From Sphingomonadaceae bacterium (GTDB lineage Bacteria > Pseudomonadota > Alphaproteobacteria > Sphingomonadales > Sphingomonadaceae), in NCBI GenBank assembly GCA_025356175.1, contig JANXUP010000144.1:1-37977 (forward strand): DNA of 37,977 nt, in the 5' to 3' direction. The position numbers and the translations under genes were made by a program. The notes beneath the pieces are model-generated. The model was given only the letters and a program-made list of their open reading frames with translations. It ran no database searches and had not been told where the DNA came from. Shown here one piece after another: positions 10,756 through 21,140 of this stretch; positions within the stretch are counted from its first letter, which is position 1; each line of letters opens with the position of its first letter.

Positions 10756-11448
10756 GTGACTGCATCGAACGATCCGCCGTCTTACGGCACCGGGCACCGT
10801 TCCCGGCTGCGCGCGCGGCTGCTTGGCGGCGGCGCGGAGGCGCTGGCCGATCACGAACTGGTCGAATATCTGCTGATGACGGCCATTCCGCGCCGTGACG
10901 TAAAGCCGCTCGCGCATGACCTGCTGCGCCGGTTTGGCGGCCTCGCCGGCCTGTTCAACGCTGATCCGCGCGCCATCGCGCAGCACCCCGGCATGGGCGA
11001 AACCAGTGCCGCCGCGCTCAAGATCGTGGCCGTGGCGGCGCGGCGTATGGCGCGCACCGGGCTGCAGGAACAGCCAGTTCTGGGCAGCTGGCAAGTGCTG
11101 ATCGACTATCTGACGATCGACATGGCGCACCTCAACCACGAGCGCGTGCGGGTGCTGTACCTCGACACGAAAAACCGCCTGATCCTCGACGACCAGCTCA
11201 GCGACGGCACGCTTGACGAAGCGGCGATCCACCCGCGCGAGGTGGTGAAGAAAGCGCTCGAACTGGGCGCTTCAGCGCTGATCCTGGTACACAACCATCC
11301 TTCGGGTTCGCCCGAACCGAGCCGGGCAGATGTGCAGATTACCAACAAGATCGCCGAAGCCGGACGGCTGCTCGGCATCACCGTCCACGACCATGTGATC
11401 ATCGGCAAGGAAGGCCACGTCAGCCTGAAAGCCAAGGGGCTGATCTGA
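10756..11448 (+). CDS. radC: DNA repair protein RadC (JAB/MPN domain)
   Basis: Helix-hairpin-helix region plus MPN motif ILVHNHPSGSPEPSRADVQIT; GTG start at 10756 preferred. Confidence 0.94.
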   Translation: MTASNDPPSYGTGHRSRLRARLLGGGAEALADHELVEYLLMTAIPRRDVKPLAHDLLRRFGGLAGLFNADPRAIAQHPGMGETSAAALKIVAVAARRMARTGLQEQPVLGSWQVLIDYLTIDMAHLNHERVRVLYLDTKNRLILDDQLSDGTLDEAAIHPREVVKKALELGASALILVHNHPSGSPEPSRADVQITNKIAEAGRLLGITVHDHVIIGKEGHVSLKAKGLI

Positions 11449-12149
11449 TGTGCGTGGCCGCGATCGCTTGGGCCGCGCATCCGCGCTGGCGGCTGGTCGC
11501 GATCGGCAACCGCGATGAATTCCGCGCGCGGCCGACCGCACCGCTGGCAGTTTGGAACAACGGCATCGTTGCGGGCCATGATCTTGAAGCGGGCGGGACC
11601 TGGCTGGGGGTCCACCCGGACGGCCGCCTCGCGCTGGTCACCAATCTGCGAACGCCGGGTTTTCCGCAGCCAGGCCTCGCCTCGCGCGGCGCACTGATTA
11701 CGGACTGGCTGCTTGGCCAGCCGCCGGAGCCGGTCCCCGCGCGCAATCCGTTTAACCTCTGGCTGGCCGATGAGCACAGGCTGCGCTTCGCCAGCAATCA
11801 CCCCGAATGGACCGAGCACGACCTCCAGCCGGGCATCCACGGCCTGTCAAACGGCGCGCGCGGCGACCGCTGGTTCAAAACTGCACGGCTCGAAGACGCG
11901 CTGGCCGAATGGCTCGAGCGCGATCAGCCGGTGGAACGCCTGTTCGCTGCCCTGCGCGACGAAACCCCGCAAAGTCCCGACCCCGAGGACGCCTTCTCGC
12001 CAGTGTTCATCGCCAATCCGGCTTACGGCACGCGCTGTTCGACTGTGATCCTGGTGGGCGACGATGGCCGGGGACGGATCATCGAGCGCAGTTTCGATGC
12101 GTCGGGCGCGACCACCGAAACCGTGGAACTCACCTTCAACTGGATGTAA
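11448..12149 (+). CDS. NRDE (TANGO2-like) family protein
   Basis: N-terminal MCVAAIAWAAHPRWRLVAIGNRDEFRARPTAPL contains the NRDE motif; overlaps radC stop by 1 nt. Confidence 0.92.
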   Translation: MCVAAIAWAAHPRWRLVAIGNRDEFRARPTAPLAVWNNGIVAGHDLEAGGTWLGVHPDGRLALVTNLRTPGFPQPGLASRGALITDWLLGQPPEPVPARNPFNLWLADEHRLRFASNHPEWTEHDLQPGIHGLSNGARGDRWFKTARLEDALAEWLERDQPVERLFAALRDETPQSPDPEDAFSPVFIANPAYGTRCSTVILVGDDGRGRIIERSFDASGATTETVELTFNWM

Positions 12150-12257
12150 CCAACCCCCGTTCGTCCTGAGGAGCCGCAAAGCGGCGTCTCGAAGGACCAC
12201 GCGCAGCCCGCAGTCCTTCGAGACGGACTTCGGCCTCCTCAGGACGAACGGGCCTTT
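12148..12257. repeat. Palindromic intergenic repeat (family A, copy 1)
   Basis: aaccaacccccgttcgtcctgaggagccgc...aaggacc ... ggacgaacggg; first 22 bp identical to copy at 17127; overlaps NRDE stop codon. Confidence 0.8.
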
Positions 12258-12263
12258 TGGTAA

Positions 12264-13709
12264 TCAGGTATAAATCGCCGCTAGTAAGTGCGGGCGCTCA
12301 TTCGCCACCTTGACCACCAGTTCGCCGAACAGCCCGTTGACCCAGGCGAACCACTTACGGGTGAACTTGGCTGCATCGTCCTGATCGAAGGCTTCGTGCA
12401 TGAAGCCGGTGCCAGCATGTGTTGCACGCAAGGTCTTCAGCGCCCCGGCGATCATTGCGTCATCATTGCTCGATAGAGCGCGCACGATGATCGACATCGG
12501 CCAGACCTGCCCCTCACCGATATGCGGCCCGCCGACACCGGCGGCTGCCTTGCCAGAGAAGAACCACGGATTGGCATCGCTCCACACCGCATCGGCAGTC
12601 GCACGCCACAGCGGATTGTCCGCGCGGACGCAGCGCAAGTACGCAAGGCCGAGCAGCGACGGGACGTTGGCATCGTCCATGAACAAGTGGTTGCCGTAGC
12701 CGTCGGTCTCATAGGCGAACACCTGCCGCCCATCGGGCAACAGCATAGTACCGTGTTTATACACCGCCGCCTCGACCTCATCGGCCAAGGCGCGCGCTTC
12801 GGTGGCGAAGGGGGCGTCGAGCAACACCGCATCGGCGAGCGCCGCAAGTTCACGCAAGGTCGCCACCGCGAACAGGTTGCCGGGGACATTGCAGGGGAAG
12901 GTGCAAGCATCGTCTGATGGGCGGAAAGCGGAGTGGATCAGCCCGGTTTTCTTGGTCGGCACGCCAACTCCGGCCAGCGTCGTCTCGGTCGGCTGGTCAC
13001 TGCGCCGCTGGAACCGGTACGGGCCGGGATCGGTGCGGCGCTGCTGCGCCTTGAACGTCGCGACGATGGTCTTGGCGGACGCGGCAAAGGTCGCGTCGAA
13101 CGGTTCGCTATCTCCGCTCGCCTGCCAGTAATCGCAAGCCAGCCGCAGCACATAGCACAGCGAATCGACCTCCCACTTCCGTTCCGCGACGCCGGGCTTC
13201 ATCTCGGTCCGGTCGACCTTGGCCCAGCCGAGGTTCGACATGGCGGCCGGATCGCGCATAAAGGCATTGGCGTAAGGATCGATCTGCACGCATCGCGCGT
13301 GGCGGCGGATCAGGCCGCGGAACAAGCGCGTCAGGTCCGCATCGCCGCGCGCCAGATGCAGGTACGGCCGCAGCTGAGCAGCCGAATCGCGCAGCCACAG
13401 GCACGGAATATCGCCGGTGATCACAAAGGCATCCGGGTGCCCGTCCACCTCGCCCATGAACACCGTGGTGTCGAGCGTATTGGGCAAGCAGTTCTGGAAC
13501 AGCCAGGCGAGCTCCGGATCGGCAATCAGCGCCGATACGCGGGCAATCTCCGCCTCGACCGCCTTGCTGACAAAGCGCCGCGCGGCGGGCGCGGGACGCT
13601 GGGATGGAAACATGGCAATGGTCTCCTTGGCGCGAACGCCCCTCGGCATGAGCAGCAAGGCTGCCCCGGCAAGCATGAACGAACGGCGATGGAACTGGGC
13701 GGACTGCAC
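12264..13709 (-). CDS. Glycoside hydrolase family 125 protein (exo-alpha-mannosidase-like), Tat signal
   Basis: RRSFMLAGAALLLMPRGVRA Tat-type signal; GH125 features LPNTLDTTVF, GDIPCLWLRDSAAQLRPYLHLA, YANAFMRDP, SAFRPSDDACTFPCNVPGNLFA, FMHEAFDQDDAAKFTRKWFAWVNGLFGELV. Confidence 0.9.
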   Translation of the reverse strand: MQSAQFHRRSFMLAGAALLLMPRGVRAKETIAMFPSQRPAPAARRFVSKAVEAEIARVSALIADPELAWLFQNCLPNTLDTTVFMGEVDGHPDAFVITGDIPCLWLRDSAAQLRPYLHLARGDADLTRLFRGLIRRHARCVQIDPYANAFMRDPAAMSNLGWAKVDRTEMKPGVAERKWEVDSLCYVLRLACDYWQASGDSEPFDATFAASAKTIVATFKAQQRRTDPGPYRFQRRSDQPTETTLAGVGVPTKKTGLIHSAFRPSDDACTFPCNVPGNLFAVATLRELAALADAVLLDAPFATEARALADEVEAAVYKHGTMLLPDGRQVFAYETDGYGNHLFMDDANVPSLLGLAYLRCVRADNPLWRATADAVWSDANPWFFSGKAAAGVGGPHIGEGQVWPMSIIVRALSSNDDAMIAGALKTLRATHAGTGFMHEAFDQDDAAKFTRKWFAWVNGLFGELVVKVANERPHLLAAIYT

Positions 13710-13810
13710 TGGTGACTTGGTGACGCGAACTCTGCGTCTTGTCGAGGCGGAACCAATTTCATTCCGGCGGATGTAATGATAGCCTTATCCAAACTCAGCG
13801 GGAGACAGCC

Positions 13811-14497
13811 ATGACCACCCAGCAGCCCGACGGCATTCACCACATCGCGATCATGTCCGCCGACATGAAGGCGCAGCTGACGTTCTTTACGCAGGTGCTG
13901 GGCTTCCCGCTGGTCGGGCTGTTCGATATGCACGGCGTTCCCGGCGGCAAGCACGCCTTCCTCAAGATGGCCGACGACAGCTTCTTCTCGGTGGTCGAAC
14001 TGGACGGCGTGGGCGATATCCCCGCAACCATCGGCATAACGCATTCGGGCACCGGCGCGGGCAAATGCGCTGCCGGAACCATGCAGCACATCGCCTTCCG
14101 TGCGCCCGACGAGGCCGGACTGATCGCGTTGCGCAACCGCATTCGCAGCCACGGTGTTCCCGCGATCGGCCCGATTGGCCACGGCTTCTGCAAGTCGATC
14201 TACTTCGCCGGACCCGAGGGGCTGACGCTCGAAGTATCCACCCAGATGACCCCGCTCGATCCGGCGCACTGGGTCGATCCCACGGTGCTCGAAGCCTGCG
14301 GGATCTCGGGCGACGAAGCGCATGCGATGTTCAACCCCGCGCCCTGCACGGCAGCAGAACCGGTGGCTCAACCAGCTTACGATCCAGCGGTGCCCAACAT
14401 GGCTTACCCGTCCGAAGAGCTGAAACACATCCTTGCGACCCCCGACGAAGCGATCACCGCGCAGGGCAGCTACAACGAGCCGCCGGTTCCGGCCTGA
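13811..14497 (+). CDS. VOC family (glyoxalase/dioxygenase-like) protein
   Basis: GIHHIAIMSADMKAQLTFFTQVLGFPLVGLFDM ... MQHIAFRAPDEAGLIALRNRIRSHGV: vicinal oxygen chelate repeats. Confidence 0.9.
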   Translation: MTTQQPDGIHHIAIMSADMKAQLTFFTQVLGFPLVGLFDMHGVPGGKHAFLKMADDSFFSVVELDGVGDIPATIGITHSGTGAGKCAAGTMQHIAFRAPDEAGLIALRNRIRSHGVPAIGPIGHGFCKSIYFAGPEGLTLEVSTQMTPLDPAHWVDPTVLEACGISGDEAHAMFNPAPCTAAEPVAQPAYDPAVPNMAYPSEELKHILATPDEAITAQGSYNEPPVPA

Positions 14498-14726
14498 ATC
14501 GGGCAACTTTCCTACATCTTTTCGGTTCGGCATGATTGGGCCATGCTGTTCGTCGCCCGCCACGCCCTCGCTTTGTGTTTTTCGGATAGGCGGATGAGGA
14601 GGCCGGTTTTTTGCGTCCAGGACTATGGTCCAAGCGGTCCAGCCGCTGTGCAACTTTGCAGTGCGCGGCTTGCCTTCTGCCGCCCCTCCCCCTAGCGGCA
14701 GCGTCACCAAGCCCAAGGAGTCGAAC

Positions 14727-16043
<1,317 letters not shown>

Positions 16044-16111
16044 CACTTTCCATTGCGACCAAACCCGCCTAGCTTCGTTGTACAGGTCTGGCCGAACAGG
16101 AGAAAGCCCCC

Positions 16112-16432
16112 ATGCAGATCATCCGCACCATCGTCTGGGTCATTTTGCTGATCGCGCTGCTGTTGTTCTCGGTAAACAACTGGCAGGACGTCGAAGTGAA
16201 GATCTGGGAAGGGCTGATCCTCCAGACCAAGCTGCCCGCGCTGGTGGTGGTCTCGTTCCTGCTCGGGCTGCTGCCGATGTGGCTGCTGCACAAGACCGCT
16301 GCGTGGCGTTTGCGGCGGCGGATTGGCACGCTGGAGAATTCGGTGCGCGCGGCGAGCGTTTCCACCCCGGTTGAGACCGCACCGGCCCCGGTCGTAACCA
16401 CGACGACGGAGCCGCCGTTCGGCACCCTATGA
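16112..16432 (+). CDS. LapA domain-containing (DUF1049) membrane protein
   Basis: Two TM segments: MQIIRTIVWVILLIALLLFSVNNWQDVEVKIWEG ... VVVSFLLGLLPMWLLHK; overlaps pyrF by ATGA. Confidence 0.85.
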   Translation: MQIIRTIVWVILLIALLLFSVNNWQDVEVKIWEGLILQTKLPALVVVSFLLGLLPMWLLHKTAAWRLRRRIGTLENSVRAASVSTPVETAPAPVVTTTTEPPFGTL

Positions 16433-17106
16433 ACACCAACCCGATTTACCTGGCGCTCGATTTTCCGCGGCTCGATACGGCGATTGAAGTCGCGAAAAAG
16501 GCCTCTGCGCACATTGGCGGGCTGAAGCTGGGGCTCGAATTCTTTCTCGCTCACGGTCACCACGGGGTGCATGAAGTCCACAAGCTCGGCTTGCCGATCT
16601 TCCTTGACCTGAAACTGCACGATATCCCCAACACCGTCGCCGGGGCGATGCAGGCAATCCATGTGCTCGAACCTTCGATCGTTACCGTCCACGCCAGCGG
16701 CGGGCAGGCGATGATGGAGGATGCCAAGGCCGCCGCCGGTGAGCATTGCCGCGTGGTCGGTGTAACGCTTCTCACCAGCCTCGACGAAGCCGACATGACG
16801 GCGACCGGAATTGGCGGGGAGCCGCATGACCACGTGCTGCGCCTGGCGGAACTCGCCAAGACGGCGGGGCTCGACGGGATCGTCTGTTCGGGGCACGAAG
16901 TTGGTGCAGTCCATGCGCAGTGGAAGGACGGCTTTTTCGTCGTCCCCGGACTGCGCCCGGCGGGTGACGCGATGGGCGATCAGAAGCGTGCTGTCACGCC
17001 GCGCGCCGCGCGCGATGCCGGGGCCAGCGTGCTGGTGATTGGCCGGCCGATCGCGCGCGCGGAAGACCCTGCGGCCGCTGCCCGCGCAATCGAAGCCACT
17101 CTTTGA
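16429..17106 (+). CDS. pyrF: Orotidine-5'-phosphate decarboxylase
   Basis: PIYLALDFPRLDTAIEVAKK ... FLDLKLHDIPNTVAGA catalytic DxKxxD motif. Confidence 0.96.
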   Translation: MNTNPIYLALDFPRLDTAIEVAKKASAHIGGLKLGLEFFLAHGHHGVHEVHKLGLPIFLDLKLHDIPNTVAGAMQAIHVLEPSIVTVHASGGQAMMEDAKAAAGEHCRVVGVTLLTSLDEADMTATGIGGEPHDHVLRLAELAKTAGLDGIVCSGHEVGAVHAQWKDGFFVVPGLRPAGDAMGDQKRAVTPRAARDAGASVLVIGRPIARAEDPAAAARAIEATL

Positions 17107-17126
17107 GGAATAGGGCCCGAAAGATG

Positions 17127-17240
17127 AACCAACCCCCGTTCGTCCTGAAGAGCCGCCCTGCGGCGTCTCGAAGGACGAGGCGCAGCGCTTGGTGGTTCGA
17201 GACGGGGCGGAGCCCCTCCTCACCACGAACGGAGGTTGGG
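17127..17240. repeat. Palindromic intergenic repeat (family A, copy 2)
   Basis: aaccaacccccgttcgtcctga... ... cacgaacggaggttggg: inverted arms; same left end as 12148 element. Confidence 0.8.
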
Positions 17241-17316
17241 TTTGTCGAAGGGCTTATCAGGTTCAGCAAACGGCAAGCCGATGCGGCCTAGCCGATCCGC
17301 TAAGGAGACCTCACCC

Positions 17317-18057
17317 ATGAAATCGCTCAAGTTCGCTCTTGCCCCGCTCGCTCTTGCCCTTTCCTTTCCCGGAGCCGCCATGGCCAACGACCTGCAGACC
17401 CCGATCGCGGCGACCAGCACGCTGCTGACCGTCTCCGCCGATGGCAAGACTGCGCGCACCCCCGATCTTGCCGTGTTCAACGCTGGCGTGACCAGCCAGG
17501 GCAACACTGCCGGCGAAGCTCTCAGCGTCAATTCCGCGGATATGACCCGCATAATCGCGACGCTCAAGAAGGCCGGTATCGCCGACAAGGATATCCAGAC
17601 CAGCCAGATCAGCCTCAACCCGATCTATGGCCAGCCGGTCGTCCAGCCCAATGGCATGGTGCTGCAGGAACCGAAGATCGTCGGCTATCAGGCGACCAAC
17701 ACCGTCTCGATTCGCAGCCGCGACATCAAGAATTTCGGCAAGGTCCTCGACGCGCTGGTCGCCTCGGGTGCCAACCAGGTGAACGGCCCCAGCTTCCAGA
17801 TCGCGGAACCGGATGCGGCGACCGACGAAGCCCGGGTCAACGCGATGAGGGCCGCGCGCGCCCGTGCCGATCTCTATGCCCGCGCCGCTGGTCTCCGCGT
17901 CGTGAGGATAGTCTCGATCAGCGAGAGCGGCGGCTATTCCCCGCCGCAGCCGATGTACGCGATGGCCGTGCGTGCCAAGGCCGATTCCACGCCCATCTCG
18001 GCGGGCGAGGTCGAAGCGCAAGTGAGTGTCACAGTGCAGTTCGAACTGGCGCCGTGA
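17317..18057 (+). CDS. SIMPL domain-containing periplasmic protein (DUF541)
   Basis: Signal peptide; GKTARTPDLAVFNAGVTSQGNTAGEAL, DIQTSQISLNPIY, ARADLYARAAGLRVVRIVSISE motifs; ATG at 17317. Confidence 0.93.
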   Translation: MKSLKFALAPLALALSFPGAAMANDLQTPIAATSTLLTVSADGKTARTPDLAVFNAGVTSQGNTAGEALSVNSADMTRIIATLKKAGIADKDIQTSQISLNPIYGQPVVQPNGMVLQEPKIVGYQATNTVSIRSRDIKNFGKVLDALVASGANQVNGPSFQIAEPDAATDEARVNAMRAARARADLYARAAGLRVVRIVSISESGGYSPPQPMYAMAVRAKADSTPISAGEVEAQVSVTVQFELAP

Positions 18058-18081
18058 ACCTGATGGGCTAAGGGGCGGGTT

Positions 18082-18723
18082 ATGCCTGCCCCTGCCATCA
18101 AGATCTGCGGTATATCGACTCCCGAAACGCTGGCGGCGGTGATCGCCGCCAGCGCCGACTATGTCGGATTCAATTTTTACCCGCCCAGCCCCCGCTTTAT
18201 AACGCTGGATCAGGCGCAGGCTCTGGGTGCGCAAGCTGCGGGCCGGCTCCAGCGGGTTGGTCTGTTCGTCGACGCGGCGGATGATGCAGTGAGCCAGGCT
18301 TTGGCAACCGGCGCGCTTGATGTGTTGCAGCTTCATGGCGCGGAAAGCCCGGCGCGGGTGGCGGAATTGCGCGCCCGCTGCAGGCTGCGGGTGTGGAAAG
18401 TGATCCCAGTCGCAACCCGCGCCGATCTTGAACGCGCGGCGGATTATGTCGGTGCTGCGGACTTCGTGTTGCTCGATGCGAAACCGCCGGTTGGAAGTCT
18501 ACCCGGCGGGATGGGTCTGAAGTTCGACTGGACGCTGCTGCGCGATTGGAAAGCCCCGCTGCCCTGGGGCCTTGCGGGCGGGCTGACTGCGGTAAATGTG
18601 GCCGAGGCGATTGTCATGACCGGTGCCCCGCTGGTCGATGCCGCCTCAGGCGTCGAAAGCGCACCTGGCGTCAAGGACGTTGCCAAAATCGCCGAACTTT
18701 GCGCTGCGGTGCGCATCGCATAG
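18082..18723 (+). CDS. trpF: Phosphoribosylanthranilate isomerase
   Basis: IKICGISTPETLAAVIAASADYVGFNFYPPSPRFI ... LAGGLTAVNVAEAI ... VDAASGVESAPGVKD. Confidence 0.96.
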   Translation: MPAPAIKICGISTPETLAAVIAASADYVGFNFYPPSPRFITLDQAQALGAQAAGRLQRVGLFVDAADDAVSQALATGALDVLQLHGAESPARVAELRARCRLRVWKVIPVATRADLERAADYVGAADFVLLDAKPPVGSLPGGMGLKFDWTLLRDWKAPLPWGLAGGLTAVNVAEAIVMTGAPLVDAASGVESAPGVKDVAKIAELCAAVRIA

Positions 18724-18757
18724 AAAAAGGACGGTCCCGCAAGGAACCGCCCTTCTC
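18722..18757 (+). terminator. Possible terminator hairpin after trpF
   Basis: aaaaaggacggtcccgcaaggaaccgcccttctctt: imperfect stem at gene end facing a convergent gene. Confidence 0.45.
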
Positions 18758-18795
18758 TTGCCTGGCCGGAGGTGGCGTCCGGCCAAACTCGTTAC

Positions 18796-19260
18796 TTAAA
18801 ACCGTACGCCGACGCCGCCGACGACAGCATTCGAATCGGGAACGCTGCTACCGGTGAAATAGTGGCGATATTCGGCCTTGATATAGACCGGCCCCATGCC
18901 GATGCCTTGTTCGAGACCAGCGCCAGCATTCCAGCTGCCTTCGCACAGGTCGCACGGCTTGGTGGTGTAACCGCCAGCCACAAACAGCTTGGTCAGCGGA
19001 CCAGCCTTGATGCCGAAGCGGCCGGTGGCGCCATAAGCGACCTTGGTGCCGCTCTGGTCGATCTTGTCAGCCGACACTTCGACGCCGGCAAAGGTCATCG
19101 GGGCGAGATCAAAATCGTAACCGGCAGCAGCACCGTAAGTGGCTTCAGTGGTGCCGTTCGACCAGATCGCACCGCCGCGCACTTCGACGCGGGTGTCGTT
19201 GGCCAGCGCCGGGGTGGCGAATGCCAGCGAGGCGATGAGCGGCAGGATGAATTTACGCAT
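18796..19260 (-). CDS. Outer membrane beta-barrel / opacity-family porin
   Basis: Signal MRKFILPLIASLAFATPALA, alternating amphipathic beta strands, terminal VVGGVGVRF (C-terminal Phe). The upstream extension to 20463 in the ORF track is antisense to trpB and rejected. Confidence 0.85.
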   Translation of the reverse strand: MRKFILPLIASLAFATPALANDTRVEVRGGAIWSNGTTEATYGAAAGYDFDLAPMTFAGVEVSADKIDQSGTKVAYGATGRFGIKAGPLTKLFVAGGYTTKPCDLCEGSWNAGAGLEQGIGMGPVYIKAEYRHYFTGSSVPDSNAVVGGVGVRF

Positions 19261-19373
19261 GGTATGCTCCTTGGTGTTCCAGTCCTGCGGGAGGACAGGC
19301 CGACAAAATGGGTGGTGGGACCTGTCAGTGCAATGAACGGACCATTCAGAAGTTCCACATAAGCGTTTGATTG

Positions 19374-19379
19374 TGTCAA
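19374..19379 (-). promoter_or_regulatory. Possible -35 (TTGACA) upstream of the outer-membrane protein gene
   Basis: TTGACA on the minus strand in an AT-rich island between divergent omp and trpB; no convincing -10 seen. Confidence 0.25.
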
Positions 19380-19491
19380 TTTTACCACAGATACGGACAT
19401 GAATGGAATGTAATCTTACCGACTGATTAACCATCGCTTGCTGCGCCGAGGCTGGACTTCGCTGCAAGCCTCTGCCAAGCGCGAACGCGAT

Positions 19492-20709
19492 ATGACCACT
19501 GCGCCGAACCATAATTCTTTTCGCACCCAACCCGACGAACGCGGCCATTTCGGCCAGTTCGGCGGGCGCTATGTCGCCGAAACCCTGATGCCGCTCGTGC
19601 TCGAGCTGGAAGCCGAGTACACCAGAGCCAAGGCTGACCCGGCATTTCAAGCAGAGTTCGATGACCTGCTCGAACATTACGTCGGACGCCCCAGCCCGCT
19701 CTATTTCGCGCCGCGCCTCACTGAAGAACTGGGCGGTGCGCAGATCTGGTTCAAACGCGACGAGCTCAACCATACCGGCGCTCACAAGATCAATAATTGC
19801 GTCGGGCAGATCCTGCTCGCGATCCGCATGGGCAAGACCAGGATAATTGCCGAAACCGGAGCGGGCCAGCACGGGGTTGCCACCGCCACGGTCTGCGCGC
19901 GGTTTGGCCTGCCTTGCGTGGTGTTCATGGGCGCGACCGATGTGGCGCGGCAAGCGCCCAACGTGTTCCGGATGAAGCTGCTCGGCGCCGAAGTTCGCGC
20001 TGTTACTGCGGGGGCGGCGACGCTGAAGGACGCGATGAACGAGGCGCTGCGCGATTGGGTCGCCAATGTGCATGACACCTTTTACATCATCGGCACCGCG
20101 GCGGGCCCGCACCCTTACCCCGAACTGGTCCGCGATTTCCAAAGCGTGATCGGCAAGGAAGCCCGCGCCCAGATGCTGAGCCGCGTGGGCCGCCTGCCCG
20201 ACCTGCTGGTCGCGGCGATCGGCGGAGGCAGCAATGCGATCGGGCTGTTCCATCCGTTCCTTGACGATCCCGAAGTAAAGATGCTCGGGGTCGAAGCAGC
20301 GGGCCACGGGCTCGACAAGGAACACGCGGCGAGCCTTGCAGGCGGACGCCCCGGCATCCTCCACGGCAACAAGACCTACCTGCTGCAGGACGCCGACGGC
20401 CAGATCACCGAAGGCCACTCGATCAGCGCCGGACTCGATTATCCCGGGATCGGGCCGGAGCACGCCTGGCTGCGTGATGTCGGCCGGGTCGATTACACCA
20501 GCGTCACCGATGTGGAAGCGCTCGACGGGTTTCAGCTACTGTGCCGCACCGAAGGCATCATCCCGGCGCTCGAACCGGCCCACGCCATCGCCGCAGTCAA
20601 GAAGATCGCGCCGACGATGGACAAGGATCAGATCATCCTGCTCAACCTGTGCGGGCGCGGGGACAAGGACATTTTCGCGGTGGCGGAGCATCTGGGGGTG
20701 AGTCTTTAA
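19492..20709 (+). CDS. trpB: Tryptophan synthase beta subunit
   Basis: [24 protein letters not shown] motif [28 protein letters not shown] at 19492. Confidence 0.98.
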   Translation: MTTAPNHNSFRTQPDERGHFGQFGGRYVAETLMPLVLELEAEYTRAKADPAFQAEFDDLLEHYVGRPSPLYFAPRLTEELGGAQIWFKRDELNHTGAHKINNCVGQILLAIRMGKTRIIAETGAGQHGVATATVCARFGLPCVVFMGATDVARQAPNVFRMKLLGAEVRAVTAGAATLKDAMNEALRDWVANVHDTFYIIGTAAGPHPYPELVRDFQSVIGKEARAQMLSRVGRLPDLLVAAIGGGSNAIGLFHPFLDDPEVKMLGVEAAGHGLDKEHAASLAGGRPGILHGNKTYLLQDADGQITEGHSISAGLDYPGIGPEHAWLRDVGRVDYTSVTDVEALDGFQLLCRTEGIIPALEPAHAIAAVKKIAPTMDKDQIILLNLCGRGDKDIFAVAEHLGVSL

Positions 20710-20711
20710 AG

Positions 20712-20746
20712 CCCTCTCCCCTTCAGGGGAGAGGGTTGGGAGAGGG
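20712..20746. repeat. Left 35-bp inverted repeat flanking DUF559 gene
   Basis: ccctctccccttcaggggagagggttgggagaggg; reverse complement differs at 1 position from 21096-21130; contains its own hairpin. Confidence 0.9.
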
Positions 20747-20748
20747 GA

Positions 20749-21138
20749 ATGCGCGATCCAGGTTTAACGGAGTTTGCGAAGGCCAATCGCAAACAAATGT
20801 CCGAGCCCGCCATGCGTATGTGGCTGCAACTTCGAGCGAAGCGGTTTGAGGGCATCAAATTTTATCGGGAGAAAGTGATTGGTGCTTACATTGCTGATTT
20901 TGCCGCCAACGAACCCAAGCTGGTCATTGAGATCGACGGAGATACACACGATGCGGACGATCAGGCAGACTTGGTCCGGACACGTTATCTTGAGAGCCGA
21001 GGTTATCGTGTGAAGCGGTATTCCAACGTTGATGTAATGCAGAATTTAGAAGGTGTTTTGATGCATTTGACCTCGGTGGTTGCCGCGATGCGGCCCCCTC
21101 TCCCAACCCTCTCCCCTCAAGGGGAGAGGGCTAAGTGA
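20749..21138 (+). CDS. DUF559 domain-containing protein (Vsr/PD-(D/E)XK nuclease-like)
   Basis: [98 protein letters not shown]559 core; start 2 nt after left repeat, last codons encoded by right repeat. Confidence 0.9.
   Translation: MRDPGLTEFAKANRKQMSEPAMRMWLQLRAKRFEGIKFYREKVIGAYIADFAANEPKLVIEIDGDTHDADDQADLVRTRYLESRGYRVKRYSNVDVMQNLEGVLMHLTSVVAAMRPPLPTLSPQGERAK
21096..21130. repeat. Right 35-bp inverted repeat flanking DUF559 gene
   Basis: ccctctcccaaccctctcccctcaaggggagaggg; encodes [11 protein letters not shown] at DUF559 C-terminus. Confidence 0.9.
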
Positions 21139-21140
21139 CA

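Noticed and set aside
19261-20463. N-terminal extension of the outer membrane protein ORF (555 aa)
   Set aside because: Antisense to trpB; clear signal peptide start at 19260 defines the real gene.
20749-21138. DUF559 gene as part of a restriction-modification or Vsr repair system
   Set aside because: No adjacent methyltransferase or mismatch-repair partner; repeat-flanked context fits a mobile cassette better.
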